Positions 42,165 to 51,736 are shown, numbered from the stretch's first letter. The stretch is DNA of 64,000 bases from Clostridiaceae bacterium BRH_c20a (GCA_000961765.1 LADT01000006.1:92051-156050), one strand, 5' to 3'. The notes: generated by a model from the sequence alone, not told the origin. Numbers and translations are program-made.

Positions 42165-42767
42165 GTGTATATATATCTTTTAGTTTCTGTAGTATTAGGC
42201 TCACTAATAGGCTGGAGCACTAATGTTTTAGCAATCAAATTAATTTTTAGGCCATATAATTGTTACAAAATACTTGGTCTAATTCCCGTGCAAGGGTTAA
42301 TACCTAAAAGAAGAAGGGAGATAGCTGTAGCTATTGGAAAAATTGTTGAAAATGAGCTCTTATCCAGTGAGGAAATTATTAAACAACTATCAACATCAGC
42401 TGTTCAATCAAAATTAAGCCAAACCACGTCAGAAAATATAAAATTAAGATTGCTTAGATATTTCCCTCCATTTATACCTAGTGGCATAAAAGATAATTTA
42501 ATTGATATTATTGATAAAGTAATAGAAATTGAAGTAGAACGCTTTTTCCAGGGAACTTTCCCCCAATTTGCTACTAACATCAAGGATAATATACCGATTG
42601 CAGCAATGATAGAGGAGAAAATTAATCAATTGGATATTAGACAACTAGAAAATCTGATCTTAACAATTGCAAAAAATGAATTAAAGCATATAGAATACTT
42701 AGGTGGAGTAATTGGTTTAATAATTGGATTAGTACAAGGTATTCTCCTGATTTTGTTGACAGCATAA
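42165..42767 (+). CDS. DUF445 membrane protein
   Basis: 200 aa. An N-terminal membrane helix with GSLIGWSTNVLAIKLIFRPY and IPVQGLIPKRRREIAVAIG is the DUF445 (YheB-like) signature, and a C-terminal helix (GGVIGLIIGLVQGILLILLTA) ends the protein. GTG at 42165 follows AGGTGA by 6 bases, so it is preferred to 42156. The thrS promoter overlaps its last codons. Function unknown; it may act in spore or envelope physiology. Confidence 0.85.
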   Translation: MYIYLLVSVVLGSLIGWSTNVLAIKLIFRPYNCYKILGLIPVQGLIPKRRREIAVAIGKIVENELLSSEEIIKQLSTSAVQSKLSQTTSENIKLRLLRYFPPFIPSGIKDNLIDIIDKVIEIEVERFFQGTFPQFATNIKDNIPIAAMIEEKINQLDIRQLENLILTIAKNELKHIEYLGGVIGLIIGLVQGILLILLTA

Positions 42768-42784
42768 TTATATAAATTTATAAT
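42756..42784 (+). promoter_or_regulatory. thrS promoter
   Basis: TTGACA, 17 bp, TATAAT: a perfect consensus sigma-A promoter, overlapping the stop of the DUF445 gene. Transcription would start near 42791, at the head of the T-box leader. Confidence 0.85.
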
Positions 42785-42790
42785 ATATGT

Positions 42791-43035
42791 AGTTAAAAGC
42801 TAGGAATAGGACATGTGGGTCTTTAATCGGTCACAGAGAAAAAACACCTTGGCTGGAAGTGTTTTTGGCATATCTTAGAGACTTGTACCACCTTGGAGCT
42901 GTTATTCTGAAATTTTAGTAGGGATAGCCGGTAAGCTGCCGTTATAGCTATTAAGCAGGGGGGATTAATCTCCCAACTTAGGTGGAACCGCGGGAAGTTA
43001 CTTCTCGTCCTATATGGACGAGAAGTTTTTTATTG
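42791..43035 (+). promoter_or_regulatory. Threonine T-box riboswitch
   Basis: A tRNA-sensing leader. The stem I base (AGAGAAAAAACACCTTGG region), a candidate ACC threonine specifier near 42888 and the diagnostic AGGTGGAACCGCGG (42980-42993) are seen. The terminator pairs ACTTCTCGTCC (43000-43010) with GGACGAGAAGT, then TTTTTTATT. Uncharged tRNA-Thr should stabilise the antiterminator and turn on thrS. Confidence 0.93.
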
Positions 43036-43107
43036 TCTCAAAGGGACTTTTAGCTTAAAAGTAGTGAGTAGCTATTATTTAAATATATTTTACAAGGAGG
43101 AAGAATC

Positions 43108-45018
43108 ATGATTAAAATTACGCTCCCCGATGGCTCAGTTCGAGAATTTGATGTTAAATTAATTACACCTTTGGAAATTGCTATTGACATAAGTAAAGGT
43201 TTAGCTAAAAAGGCTTTGGCAGCCAAGGTGAATGGTAAAGTAGTAGATGTTAACTTTCCTATATCAGATGATTCAAATGTAAGTATTTTAACATTTGAGG
43301 ATAAAGAAGGGCAGGATGTATTTAGGCACAGCAGTTCTCATATTTTAGCTCAAGCCGTTCAAAAGCTATATCCTGGAACAAAATTAGGAATTGGTCCAGC
43401 AATAAAAGATGGTTTTTACTATGATTTTGATTCAGAACATAAATTTGCACCCCAAGATTTAGAAAAGATTGAAAAGGAAATGGAAAAAATTATTAAGGAA
43501 GATCATAATTATGTTCGCAAAGAGTTATCAAGAAGTGAAGCAATAAAATTCTTCTTAAATAGAGGCGAGCAATATAAGGTTGAGCTTATTGAAGATTTAC
43601 CTGAAGAGGCAGTGATTTCTATTTATCAACAGGATGATTTTGTTGACTTGTGTGCCGGTCCTCACTTGGCCTGTACCAGCCTGGTTAAAGCTCCCAAACT
43701 TCTAAGTGTAGCCGGTGCCTACTGGCGGGGAAGTGAAAAAAATAAGATGCTGCAGAGGATTTATGGAACAGCTTTTCCTAAAAAAACGGAATTGGATGAT
43801 TACTTATTCCGTTTAGAAGAGGCTAAACGTCGTGATCACCGTAAACTAGGACAAGAACTGGAGCTTTTTGCCATTATGGAAGAAGGTCCTGGCTTCCCGT
43901 TCTTTTATCCTAAAGGTATGATATTAAGGAATGAGCTGGAAAACTATTGGCGTGATTTACACAAAGAAAGTGGCTATCAAGAAATAAAAACGCCAATAAT
44001 TCTTAATCGTGAGCTTTGGGAGCGGTCCGGTCATTGGCAGAATTACAAAGAAAACATGTATTTTACAGAAATAGATGATACCGATTTTGCAATCAAACCC
44101 ATGAACTGCCCTGGGGCTATGTTAGTATATAATAGTAAGCTTCATAGCTATCGGGATCTCCCTTTACGGCTATGTGAAATGGGTTTGGTGCACAGACATG
44201 AGCTTTCAGGGGTACTTCATGGTCTTATGCGAGTAAGAGCTTTTACTCAGGATGATTCCCATATATTTATGCTCCCAAGTCAAATAACTGATGAGGTAAT
44301 AGGGGTTATTAACTTGATAGATTCAGTATATAAGCTCTTTGGTTTCGAATATCATGTTGAACTATCTACTAAACCGGAAAAAGCCATGGGTTCAGATGAA
44401 ATGTGGGATATAGCAACTAACGCTTTAGAAATAGCATTGAAAGAAAAAAGAATGAAATATATTGTTAATGAAGGGGATGGTGCCTTTTATGGTCCCAAAA
44501 TTGACTTTCATTTACAAGACTCTATAGGCAGAACCTGGCAGTGTGGTACAATTCAGCTAGACTTCCAGATGCCGGAAAAATTTGATTTGAATTATATTGG
44601 TGAAGATAGCGATAAACACAGACCTGTAATGGTACATCGGGTTGCTTTTGGTAGTATAGAAAGATTTATTGGAATTTTAACAGAACATTATGCAGGAGCA
44701 TTTCCTACATGGTTAGCACCTGTTCAAGTTAAAATTTTACCTATTTCAAGTAAGCATGCAGCATATGGCGCTAAAGTCTATGATGCTTTAGTTCAGGCGG
44801 GGATAAGAACGGAATTAGATGATCGAAATGAAAAAATTGGTTATAAAATAAGGGAAGCTCAACTGCAGAAAATACCTTATATGCTAGTTGTGGGTGATAA
44901 AGAACAGGAAGAAGGTACTGTCGGACTCCGCAAAAGAGGTGAAGGGGATTTAGGTGCAGTTTCCCTTGAATGGCTAATTGATAACATTGTTCTAGAAATT
45001 AAAGAAAAACAAAAATAA
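43108..45018 (+). CDS. thrS: Threonyl-tRNA synthetase
   Basis: 636 aa, normal for bacterial ThrRS. The TGS domain (1-62), the editing/second additional domain with HSSSHILAQAV and CAGPHLACT zinc/editing motifs, the class II catalytic core (PMNCPGAMLVY, HRHELSGVLHGLMRVRAFTQ cut here as two motifs, and AFGSIERFIG) and the anticodon-binding domain (from about 535) are in order. It attaches threonine to tRNA-Thr. It is controlled by the upstream T-box. SD AAGGAGG. Confidence 0.97.
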   Translation: MIKITLPDGSVREFDVKLITPLEIAIDISKGLAKKALAAKVNGKVVDVNFPISDDSNVSILTFEDKEGQDVFRHSSSHILAQAVQKLYPGTKLGIGPAIKDGFYYDFDSEHKFAPQDLEKIEKEMEKIIKEDHNYVRKELSRSEAIKFFLNRGEQYKVELIEDLPEEAVISIYQQDDFVDLCAGPHLACTSLVKAPKLLSVAGAYWRGSEKNKMLQRIYGTAFPKKTELDDYLFRLEEAKRRDHRKLGQELELFAIMEEGPGFPFFYPKGMILRNELENYWRDLHKESGYQEIKTPIILNRELWERSGHWQNYKENMYFTEIDDTDFAIKPMNCPGAMLVYNSKLHSYRDLPLRLCEMGLVHRHELSGVLHGLMRVRAFTQDDSHIFMLPSQITDEVIGVINLIDSVYKLFGFEYHVELSTKPEKAMGSDEMWDIATNALEIALKEKRMKYIVNEGDGAFYGPKIDFHLQDSIGRTWQCGTIQLDFQMPEKFDLNYIGEDSDKHRPVMVHRVAFGSIERFIGILTEHYAGAFPTWLAPVQVKILPISSKHAAYGAKVYDALVQAGIRTELDDRNEKIGYKIREAQLQKIPYMLVVGDKEQEEGTVGLRKRGEGDLGAVSLEWLIDNIVLEIKEKQK

Positions 45019-45024
45019 ATAAAT

Positions 45025-45053
45025 TTGACACATTAAATGAAAGATGCTAGAAT
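45025..45053 (+). promoter_or_regulatory. infC operon promoter
   Basis: TTGACA, 17 bp, TAGAAT. It lies 7 bases after the thrS stop and drives the leader plus infC-rpmI-rplT. Confidence 0.85.
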
Positions 45054-45059
45054 AAATAG

Positions 45060-45205
45060 CGACAATTAAAGTTAGATGCAAGAAGAAGCTATCCGCTTCT
45101 CACCTTATGGCTATGGCTTATAGGGTTATAAACCAAGAAATGTAACGCAAGTTATATATTATGGTTGTTTTTAAGCGGATGGGTTTCCATCCGCTTTTTA
45201 TTTTT
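45060..45205 (+). promoter_or_regulatory. L20-type attenuator leader of infC
   Basis: ATCCGCTT at 45091-45098 is identical to the 3' arm of the terminator (45189-45196) and can pair with AAGCGGAT at 45173-45180. The leader can therefore form either the long-range pairing or the terminator AAGCGGATGG / CCATCCGCTT followed by a U-run. In Bacillus the equivalent leader is bound by ribosomal protein L20, encoded by this operon. Autoregulation here is inference by analogy. Confidence 0.8.
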
Positions 45206-45219
45206 GGAGGTGACAAATT

Positions 45220-45732
45220 ATTAGCAAAGATTTAAGGATTAATGAGGAGATTAGGACGAAAGAAATTAGGTTGGTTGATGAAAATAGTGAACAATTAGGA
45301 ATAATGCCTCCTAAAGATGCACTAAAAATTGCTTTAGAAAGAAGCCTTGATTTAGTTGAGGTAGCACCTAATGCTATTCCACCAGTGTGCAGAATTATGG
45401 ATTATGGAAAATTCAAATATGAGTCAAGCAAAAAAGAACGGGAAGCAAGGAAAAACCAAAAAATTATTAATATTAAAGAAGTTAAACTGCGTCCTAATAT
45501 TGAAGATCATGATTTTAATACTAAAAAAAGAAATGCCATTAGATTTTTGGAAAATGGTGATAAGGTAAAAGTTACAATTATGTTTAGAGGCCGGGAAATT
45601 ACACACCCTGAGCTTGGCAAGCAACTTTGTGATCGTTTGGCTGATGAAATAAAGGATTTAGCTAAAATTGAAAAAGAAGCAAAAGTTGAAGGTAGAAACA
45701 TGATTATGATTTTAACACCTATTAATTCTTAG
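45220..45732 (+). CDS. infC: Translation initiation factor IF-3
   Basis: 170 aa if initiated at ATT 45220 (GGAGG 9 bases upstream) or one codon earlier at ATT 45217. The N-terminal [20 protein letters not shown] is conserved IF-3 sequence lying before the first TTG (45271), so the longer frame is right. ATT starts on infC are classical and allow autorepression, since IF-3 rejects non-canonical starts. The N-domain, Lys-rich linker ([11 protein letters not shown]) and C-domain ([20 protein letters not shown]) are complete. Confidence 0.95.
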   Translation: MSKDLRINEEIRTKEIRLVDENSEQLGIMPPKDALKIALERSLDLVEVAPNAIPPVCRIMDYGKFKYESSKKEREARKNQKIINIKEVKLRPNIEDHDFNTKKRNAIRFLENGDKVKVTIMFRGREITHPELGKQLCDRLADEIKDLAKIEKEAKVEGRNMIMILTPINS

Positions 45733-45758
45733 ATACAGCTGAGAGGGGGATTTTTCTA

Positions 45759-45956
45759 ATGCCAAAAATGAAAACTCATAGAGGTGCCGCTAAACGTTTT
45801 AAGAAGACTGCGACTGGAAAAATTAAGCGATATCATGCTTTTACAAGTCATATTTTAGAAAAAAAGTCTTCTAAGAGAAAACGCAATTTGCGTAAGTCAG
45901 CTATTATGTTTAAAGGCGATGCAAAAAGAGTTCTTAAATTAATTCCGTATAAGTAA
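45759..45956 (+). CDS. rpmI: 50S ribosomal protein L35
   Basis: 65 aa, highly basic, complete; [20 protein letters not shown] at the start is diagnostic. Middle gene of the infC-rpmI-rplT operon. Confidence 0.97.
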   Translation: MPKMKTHRGAAKRFKKTATGKIKRYHAFTSHILEKKSSKRKRNLRKSAIMFKGDAKRVLKLIPYK

Positions 45957-45984
45957 ACAGTTTTGAATCGAGGAGGCAATTAAC

Positions 45985-46335
45985 ATGGCAAGAGTTAAGA
46001 GAGGCGTAACTGCACGCCATCGACATAAAAAAATATTAAAACTGGCAAAAGGTTACCGGGGTGCCCGCTCTAAAATTTTCAGAGTAGCCAATCAAGCGGT
46101 AATGAAAGCTTTAGCATATTCATATGCCCACCGTAAATTACGGAAACGGGATTTCCGCAAACTTTGGATTGCCCGTATTAATGCTGCGGCAAGACTAAAT
46201 GGGTTATCGTATAATCGTTTTATTAATGGTTTGAAAAAGGCAGGCATTGAAATTAACCGCAAGATGTTAGCCGAGTTGGCAGTAAATGATGAAGCAGCAT
46301 TTAGTGAGTTAGTTAATCTAGCTAAGAATAGTTAA
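45985..46335 (+). CDS. rplT: 50S ribosomal protein L20
   Basis: 116 aa, complete. [20 protein letters not shown] and [20 protein letters not shown] are family signatures. It binds 23S rRNA early in 50S assembly and is the likely repressor of its own operon through the leader at 45060-45205. SD GAGGAGG. Confidence 0.97.
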   Translation: MARVKRGVTARHRHKKILKLAKGYRGARSKIFRVANQAVMKALAYSYAHRKLRKRDFRKLWIARINAAARLNGLSYNRFINGLKKAGIEINRKMLAELAVNDEAAFSELVNLAKNS

Positions 46336-46340
46336 TACTA

Positions 46341-46367
46341 CAAAAGCAGGCCAAGGGCCTGCTTTTG
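46341..46367 (+). terminator. Terminator of infC-rpmI-rplT operon
   Basis: AAAAGCAGGCC and GGCCTGCTTTT around AAG, running into TTTTGT. Confidence 0.85.
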
Positions 46368-46403
46368 TCATCAAATCATTGGATTGGGGGGAGTTTTTGC
46401 TTA

Positions 46404-47198
46404 GTGGAAATAATTAATTCAGAACACAATAAATGGATTAAGAAGTTAAAATCATTGAACAAAAGAAAATACCGACAAGAATATCAACAATTTATTATTG
46501 AAGGCACTAGGATGTGTAAGGAAGCTATACTGCTTAATGCCGATATTGAAGTATTGTTAGTTAGTGAAATTGATTTTAAGCTATCAAATATACAAGAAGT
46601 ATTAACACTTTTTTCTGGAAAAATCCTTTTAGTTGAAAGAAAATTACTTGAAAAACATTTAGCTACTGTCAATCCCCAGGGTATAGCTGCTATTATTAAT
46701 ATGCCTCAATGGGATATGCAAAGCTCGATAAAACAGGGCACAACCTTTTTTGTGCTAGATGGTATTCAAGACCCGGGTAATTTAGGCACAATTATCAGGA
46801 CATCTTTAGGTGCAGGGGCCGACGCTGTATTTTGTTTAAAGGGTACTGTGGATTTATATAATGATAAGACCTTAAGGTCAACCATGGGCGCTGTTTTCAA
46901 AATACCTGTATATTATCCGGAAGATACAAATATATTGTTAGAAAATCTACTAAAAAATGATATTAAGATAATACTTGCTGATGTAAAAGCTTCTACATAT
47001 CATTTTCAGGTCAATTATCCTAAAAAAGTTGCTTTAGTTTTAGGAAGTGAAGCTTCTGGCTTGCAACAAATTATGAAAGGTGATTATTCAGTAAAAATAC
47101 CGCTGCAACCTGGTGCGGAATCATTAAATGCAGCTGTGGCTGGATCAATAATTTTATATGAGATTATCCGTCAACGGTTGCTTTCAGTTGTAAAATAG
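46404..47198 (+). CDS. TrmH/SpoU-family RNA 2'-O-methyltransferase
   Basis: 264 aa from GTG 46404 (GGGGGGAG 10 bases upstream; the longer frame is unlikely). The N-terminal substrate-binding domain (INSEHNKWIKKLKSLNKRK) and C-terminal SPOUT knot with VLDGIQDPGNLGTIIRT, KVALVLGSEASGLQ and KIPLQPGAESLNAAVAGSII (motifs 1-3) are complete. It uses S-adenosylmethionine to 2'-O-methylate rRNA or tRNA; YsgA-type. It usually precedes pheST in Firmicutes. Confidence 0.92.
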   Translation: MEIINSEHNKWIKKLKSLNKRKYRQEYQQFIIEGTRMCKEAILLNADIEVLLVSEIDFKLSNIQEVLTLFSGKILLVERKLLEKHLATVNPQGIAAIINMPQWDMQSSIKQGTTFFVLDGIQDPGNLGTIIRTSLGAGADAVFCLKGTVDLYNDKTLRSTMGAVFKIPVYYPEDTNILLENLLKNDIKIILADVKASTYHFQVNYPKKVALVLGSEASGLQQIMKGDYSVKIPLQPGAESLNAAVAGSIILYEIIRQRLLSVVK

Positions 47199-47217
47199 GT
47201 ATGTATTATGTTATAAT
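47188..47217 (+). promoter_or_regulatory. Promoter for yqzL-pheS region
   Basis: TTGTAA, 18 bp, TATAAT; overlaps the end of the methyltransferase gene and precedes the YqzL-like gene and the T-box. Confidence 0.5.
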
Positions 47218-47250
47218 TTCGCTATACAAATTGAAAGGTAGGTAATTTTA

Positions 47251-47340
47251 ATGATTTGTTGCGACTTGTTATGGCGCTTATTTGAAACAACCGGTTCAAT
47301 TAATGTTTACCTACTTTATCGCAAATTGATAATACAGTAA
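47251..47340 (+). CDS. YqzL-like micro-protein (29 aa)
   Basis: ATG 47251 after AAAGGTAGG encodes 29 aa: MICCDLLWRLFETTGSINVY and a short tail LLYRKLIIQ. W-x-x-F-E-x-T-G-S-I-x-x-Y-L-L-Y is the signature of the YqzL family of tiny spore-former proteins. It is often overlooked because of length. Function unknown. Confidence 0.75.
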   Translation: MICCDLLWRLFETTGSINVYLLYRKLIIQ

Positions 47341-47349
47341 TTGCAATGA

Positions 47350-47700
47350 TGGGGAGCTGTTGTGAATTATTTTACCCAGGGAGACAAAGTCTAAGACTGG
47401 AAGCTTTGTTGTAACAATAATTTGCTTTCTTAAGTGCAGGTTCGCCCCTTAGCTGTTAAACTGAAAAACTAAAATTTAGCTGTCGATATAATTGTGATAG
47501 ATTGATTATATTTGCTTTAATTCTATCGACAATGGGCTATTAGCAATTAGCCGACCCATCAAGCTAACTTTTAAGTTTAGTAGGCTTAACCGGATCTCAC
47601 CGTTATTGAGAATAAGAGAATCCTATCTATTTAGGATTAATTTGGGTGGTACCGCGGATAACTTCCGTCCCTTACCGGGGATGGGAGTTTATTTTTTTGG
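47350..47700 (+). promoter_or_regulatory. Phenylalanine T-box riboswitch
   Basis: A long leader with stem I, a TTC (Phe) specifier candidate at 47442-47444, and the diagnostic GGGTGGTACCGCGG (47644-47657). The terminator is AACTTCCGTCCC / GGGATGGGAGTT followed by TTATTTTTTT (47661-47699). It should switch on pheST when tRNA-Phe is uncharged. Confidence 0.92.
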
Positions 47701-47707
47701 GAATAGC

Positions 47708-47842
47708 GTGTCCCTTACATTAGTTGGGGACATTCCTCAGCATAAAATGAAACCTAAAATGAGGTGTGTACTTACATTCGTTGGGGACATTTCTCCGACC
47801 TCATAAATGCCAAAAAAGAGAGATGTGTCCCCTTACCAATTA
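47708..47842 (+). repeat. GTGTCCC/GGGGACA repeat element between T-box and pheS
   Basis: GTGTCCCTTACATTAGTTGG and GGACATTCCTC (47708-47738) recurs as GTGTACTTACATTCGTTGGG GACATTTCTC (47766-47795); a third partial copy GTGTCCCCTTACCAATTA is at 47825-47842. Each has inverted GTCCC/GGGAC arms. It resembles the REP-like or IS200/IS605-associated GGGGACA elements of clostridial genomes. Confidence 0.55.
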
Positions 47843-47857
47843 AGGAGGTTTTATGAA

Positions 47858-48880
47858 GTGAAAGAGCAGCTTGAAAAAATTAAACTAGAAGCTAAAAAAG
47901 CTTTAGACCATGCCAAAAATATTGAAGAATTAAATGATTTGAAAGTAAAGTATCTAGGAAAAAAAGGTGAATTAACTCAAGTTTTAAGAGGAATGGGTCA
48001 ACTCTCGGCAGAAGAGAGGCCAATTATTGGTCAATTAGCAAACGAAGTACGGGATGAGCTAAATGCAATCCTTGAAGAGCAGATGAAGTTAATCAAAAAA
48101 GCTGAACAAAAACAAAAATTAAACTTAGAAACTATAGATATTACTTTGCCTGGTAAAAGCTTTTCTAGAGGGACCAAACACCCACTTACTCAAGTTATTG
48201 AAGAGGCTAAACAGATTTTTATGGGTCTAGGTTTTCAGATTGCAGAAGGACCGGAAATTGAAACAGACTACTATAATTTTGAAGCATTAAATTTACCTAA
48301 AGATCATCCAGCCCGTGATATGCAGGATACATTTTATATAACTCCAGAGGTTGTTTTAAGAACTCATACTTCACCGGTTCAAGTCCGGAGTATGGAGAAA
48401 TTAAATCCAGAGGTACCAGTAAAAATAATCTGTCCTGGAAAAGTATACCGAAAAGATGATGATGCAACCCATTCACCAATGTTCCACCAAATCGAAGGAT
48501 TGGTTATTGATCACGGAATACGGATGAGTGACTTAAAAGGAGTATTACTAGTTTTTGCCCAACAGATGTTTGGATCTGATAGAAAAATTCGCTTTCGACC
48601 CAGTTACTTTCCTTTTACTGAGCCTAGTGCTGAAGTAGATGTCTCTTGTGGCATTTGTAGTGGTAATGGCTGCAAGTCCTGCTCTTATACGGGTTGGTTA
48701 GAAATACTTGGTTCAGGTATGGTTCACCCTAATGTATTGAAATATGGGGGATATGACCCTACTAAAGTAACCGGTTTTGCTTTTGGAATGGGTGTAGAGC
48801 GGATTGCTATGCTAAAATACGGTATTACAGATATGAGACTATTATTTGAAAATGATATCAGATTTTTACAACAGTTTTAG
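47858..48880 (+). CDS. pheS: Phenylalanyl-tRNA synthetase alpha subunit
   Basis: 340 aa from GTG 47858 (AAGGAGG upstream), matching the usual PheS length; a longer frame to 47807 runs into the repeat element. The N-terminal coiled coil, then [52 protein letters not shown] and the class II motif 3 [19 protein letters not shown] region are all present. It forms the catalytic half of the alpha2-beta2 enzyme. Confidence 0.97.
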   Translation: MKEQLEKIKLEAKKALDHAKNIEELNDLKVKYLGKKGELTQVLRGMGQLSAEERPIIGQLANEVRDELNAILEEQMKLIKKAEQKQKLNLETIDITLPGKSFSRGTKHPLTQVIEEAKQIFMGLGFQIAEGPEIETDYYNFEALNLPKDHPARDMQDTFYITPEVVLRTHTSPVQVRSMEKLNPEVPVKIICPGKVYRKDDDATHSPMFHQIEGLVIDHGIRMSDLKGVLLVFAQQMFGSDRKIRFRPSYFPFTEPSAEVDVSCGICSGNGCKSCSYTGWLEILGSGMVHPNVLKYGGYDPTKVTGFAFGMGVERIAMLKYGITDMRLLFENDIRFLQQF

Positions 48881-48894
48881 GAGGTGTTTAAATT

Positions 48895-51330
48895 ATGAAG
48901 GTATCTTTTAAATGGTTGCAGGAATATGTAGATATAGATATTACACCAGAGGAATTAGCCGATAGGTTAACAAATGCTGGAGTAACTGTAGAGTACATTG
49001 AATATTTAAATAAAGGTATTACGGGTGTAGTGGTAGGAGAAGTATTAGAAGCAGTAAAACATCCAAATGCTGAAAAACTTTCATTATGTCAAGTTACTAC
49101 TGATGGAGATAATCATTTTCAGGTAGTATGTGGTGCCCCTAACGTAAGAACGGGGCAAAAAATTCCTTTTGCTTTAGTTGGAGCGGAACTACCAGGTGGT
49201 TTAAAAATAGAAAAGGCAAAATTACGGGGTACCGAATCTCAAGGTATGATTTGTTCAGCTCAAGAATTAGGGATAAAGGATGAAGGCCTAACAGCTGACC
49301 AAAAAGAGGGTATTTTGGATTTAGACCCTGCTGCTCCATTAGGTGTTGATATTATAGAGTATCTAAGGCTTGATGATTGTGTCTTGGAATTTGATTTAAC
49401 ACCTAATAGATCTGATTGTTTAAGTGTGATAAATATTGCTAGAGAAGTAGCGGCACTTCTGGGAAAGCAAGTTAAATTCCCAGAGATTAAATTTAGCGAA
49501 ATTGATAAAAAAATAGAAGATTTGGCACAGGTAGAAATTAAAGACTCTAATTTATGCCGCCGTTATGTGGCTAAAGTTGTTGAAGGAGTACAAATTAAAC
49601 CCTCTCCACAATGGCTAAAACATAAATTAATATGTGCTGGAATGAGACCAATAAATAATGTAGTAGATATCACTAACTATGTACTAATGGAAATGGGGCA
49701 GCCTCTTCACGCCTTCGATTATAATTATTTAAGTGCCGGTAAAATAATAGTGCGTAAGGCAGAAAAAGGGGAAAAAATAACAACCTTAGATGAGAACGAA
49801 AGGGAATTAAAAGAGGACATTCTCTTAATCACTGACCCACAAAAAGCTGTAGGTATTGCAGGTGTGATGGGTGGATTGAACTCTGAAGTTACTCAAGAGA
49901 CAACAACAGTTCTCATTGAGTCCGCATATTTTAATCCAAATAGTATTAGAAAGACTTCTACTAATTTAGGTCTACGCTCAGAAGCTTCCTTACGCTTTGA
50001 AAAGGGGATAAATATTGAGACAGTAGTGGATGCTGCTAATAGGACAGCTCAATTACTAGCAGAACTTGCCGATGGTAAAGTATTAAAAGGGATTATTGAT
50101 AACTACCCTAATCCCATTGAGAGAACTATAATAAAGTTAGAACTAACAAAAGTAAATGAAGTACTAGGTACTAATATTGAAGATCAACAAATAAAAGAAA
50201 TATTGAGCTCTTTAAATATCGACATAATTGAAGAAATAGGCTCGGTAATTACCGTGGAGATTCCTCCTTATAGACCTGATATTACTATTGCAGAAGACCT
50301 TGTTGAGGAGGTAGCCCGGCTATCAGGCTATGATAAAATACCTACTACTTTACCCTTTGGTGCCAGTAGTAAAGGACAAAAGACACTGGAACAAAAACTC
50401 AGGGATAAAATTATTGATACTATAGCAGCCCGGGGTTTAACAGAGGTAATAAACTTTAGTTTTATTAATAAAACTAATTTTGATAAGCTATTACTTTCTC
50501 CGGAAGATATGAGACGCCAAGCCATACCGGTTTTAAACCCCCTTTCGGAAGAACAAGGCTATATGCGTACTACTCTTTTTCCGGGATTATTGGAAACATT
50601 ACGTCGGAATATTAATAGAAGAAGCGAAAATTTAGGAATCTTTGAATTAGGAAAGATATATTTACCACAGGGTTTTCCGGAAAAATCAATTTTGCCTTTG
50701 GAGAAATGGATTTTAGGAATAGCATTACGAGGTGAACTGGCTTCTAATTGGCAAGATAAAACTCAACCCGTAGATTTTTATTATTTAAAAGGAATTGTTG
50801 AAAACCTGCTAGAGCAGCTGAAAATAACTGATATTTTGTTCAAACCTTGTCAAGATAGCCCATTATATCATCCCGGAAGATCAGCATATGTATATGTTTC
50901 AGGTGAAATATTAGGGATTATAGGTGAAATCCATCCACAAGTAACAGATAATTATGATCTACCGGCAAGAAATTATGCTGCTGAATTAGATGTTGAAGTA
51001 TTATTAAAGCTAGGCCATGGTCCAATTAAATTTAAACAGCTGCCCAAATATCCGGCTGTTCATAGAGATTTAGCTTTAGTAGTTAAAGAGGAAATTACTT
51101 CTTCGCAATTAATGGAGGTAATTAGGACACAAGGTGGAGATCTCCTTTCGGATGTCACTATATTCGATTTATACAAAGGAAATCAAATTGCCTTGGATTA
51201 TAAAAGCTTAGCCTTTGCTCTAACCTTCCAAGCCGAAGACAGGACATTAACGGATAAAGAAATTAACGATATTCACGAAAAAATCCAAAAAGCTCTGGCC
51301 GAAAAGTTTCAAGCCAGTCTACGGTCCTAA
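48895..51330 (+). CDS. pheT: Phenylalanyl-tRNA synthetase beta subunit
   Basis: 811 aa, full length. Domains in order: tRNA-binding EMAP-like (about 40-155), B3/4 editing (about 205-370), B5 (about 405-475), catalytic-like core (about 480-700) and FDX-ACB anticodon domain (about 715-811, FKQLPKYPAVHRDLALVVKE). It lies 14 bases after pheS under the same T-box. SD AGGAGG. Confidence 0.97.
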   Translation: MKVSFKWLQEYVDIDITPEELADRLTNAGVTVEYIEYLNKGITGVVVGEVLEAVKHPNAEKLSLCQVTTDGDNHFQVVCGAPNVRTGQKIPFALVGAELPGGLKIEKAKLRGTESQGMICSAQELGIKDEGLTADQKEGILDLDPAAPLGVDIIEYLRLDDCVLEFDLTPNRSDCLSVINIAREVAALLGKQVKFPEIKFSEIDKKIEDLAQVEIKDSNLCRRYVAKVVEGVQIKPSPQWLKHKLICAGMRPINNVVDITNYVLMEMGQPLHAFDYNYLSAGKIIVRKAEKGEKITTLDENERELKEDILLITDPQKAVGIAGVMGGLNSEVTQETTTVLIESAYFNPNSIRKTSTNLGLRSEASLRFEKGINIETVVDAANRTAQLLAELADGKVLKGIIDNYPNPIERTIIKLELTKVNEVLGTNIEDQQIKEILSSLNIDIIEEIGSVITVEIPPYRPDITIAEDLVEEVARLSGYDKIPTTLPFGASSKGQKTLEQKLRDKIIDTIAARGLTEVINFSFINKTNFDKLLLSPEDMRRQAIPVLNPLSEEQGYMRTTLFPGLLETLRRNINRRSENLGIFELGKIYLPQGFPEKSILPLEKWILGIALRGELASNWQDKTQPVDFYYLKGIVENLLEQLKITDILFKPCQDSPLYHPGRSAYVYVSGEILGIIGEIHPQVTDNYDLPARNYAAELDVEVLLKLGHGPIKFKQLPKYPAVHRDLALVVKEEITSSQLMEVIRTQGGDLLSDVTIFDLYKGNQIALDYKSLAFALTFQAEDRTLTDKEINDIHEKIQKALAEKFQASLRS

Positions 51331-51338
51331 TTTAAGAT

Positions 51339-51366
51339 AAAAGCCTGCACTGCAGGCTTTTATCAT
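51339..51366 (+). terminator. Terminator of pheST operon
   Basis: AAAAGCCTGC and GCAGGCTTTT around ACT, followed by ATCATG. Confidence 0.8.
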
Positions 51367-51469
51367 GTCAGCTAAATATGAAACCGACTATCTATTTTCA
51401 TATTTAGTGAGAAGGAGTTTTTTGAGTTTTCACGAACAATAGGAATATGGATATGGAGGAGGGGTTATC

Positions 51470-51736
51470 TTGCAAAATAACTCACAGAAAAAAAGGGTGC
51501 AGGTAGAGATTTTTGGCGACAATTATATTGTGAAAGGAAATGCTGAAGGTAAATATATTTTAAAGTTGGCTGATTATGTAGATGAAAAGATGAATGTGAT
51601 AGCCTCTAAAAATCCCCATTTATCTACTAAACAAATTGCTGTTCTTGCTTCTTTAAACATTGCCGATGAATTGTATAAACTACAGGAGAACTATGATAAG
51701 CTACTCCAAATTTTAGAGGAAAGCAAAGAGACATAG
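51470..51736 (+). CDS. zapA: Cell division protein ZapA
   Basis: 88 aa, TTG start after GGAGGGG. VQVEIFGDNYIVKGNAEGKY and the helix QIAVLASLNIADELYKLQEN match ZapA, which bundles FtsZ filaments at the Z ring. Position after pheT is the usual one in Firmicutes. Confidence 0.92.
   Translation: MQNNSQKKRVQVEIFGDNYIVKGNAEGKYILKLADYVDEKMNVIASKNPHLSTKQIAVLASLNIADELYKLQENYDKLLQILEESKET

Noticed and set aside
47606..47806. 66-aa frame across the T-box and repeat element
   Set aside because: It runs through the Phe T-box core and terminator; the sequence is better explained as riboswitch.
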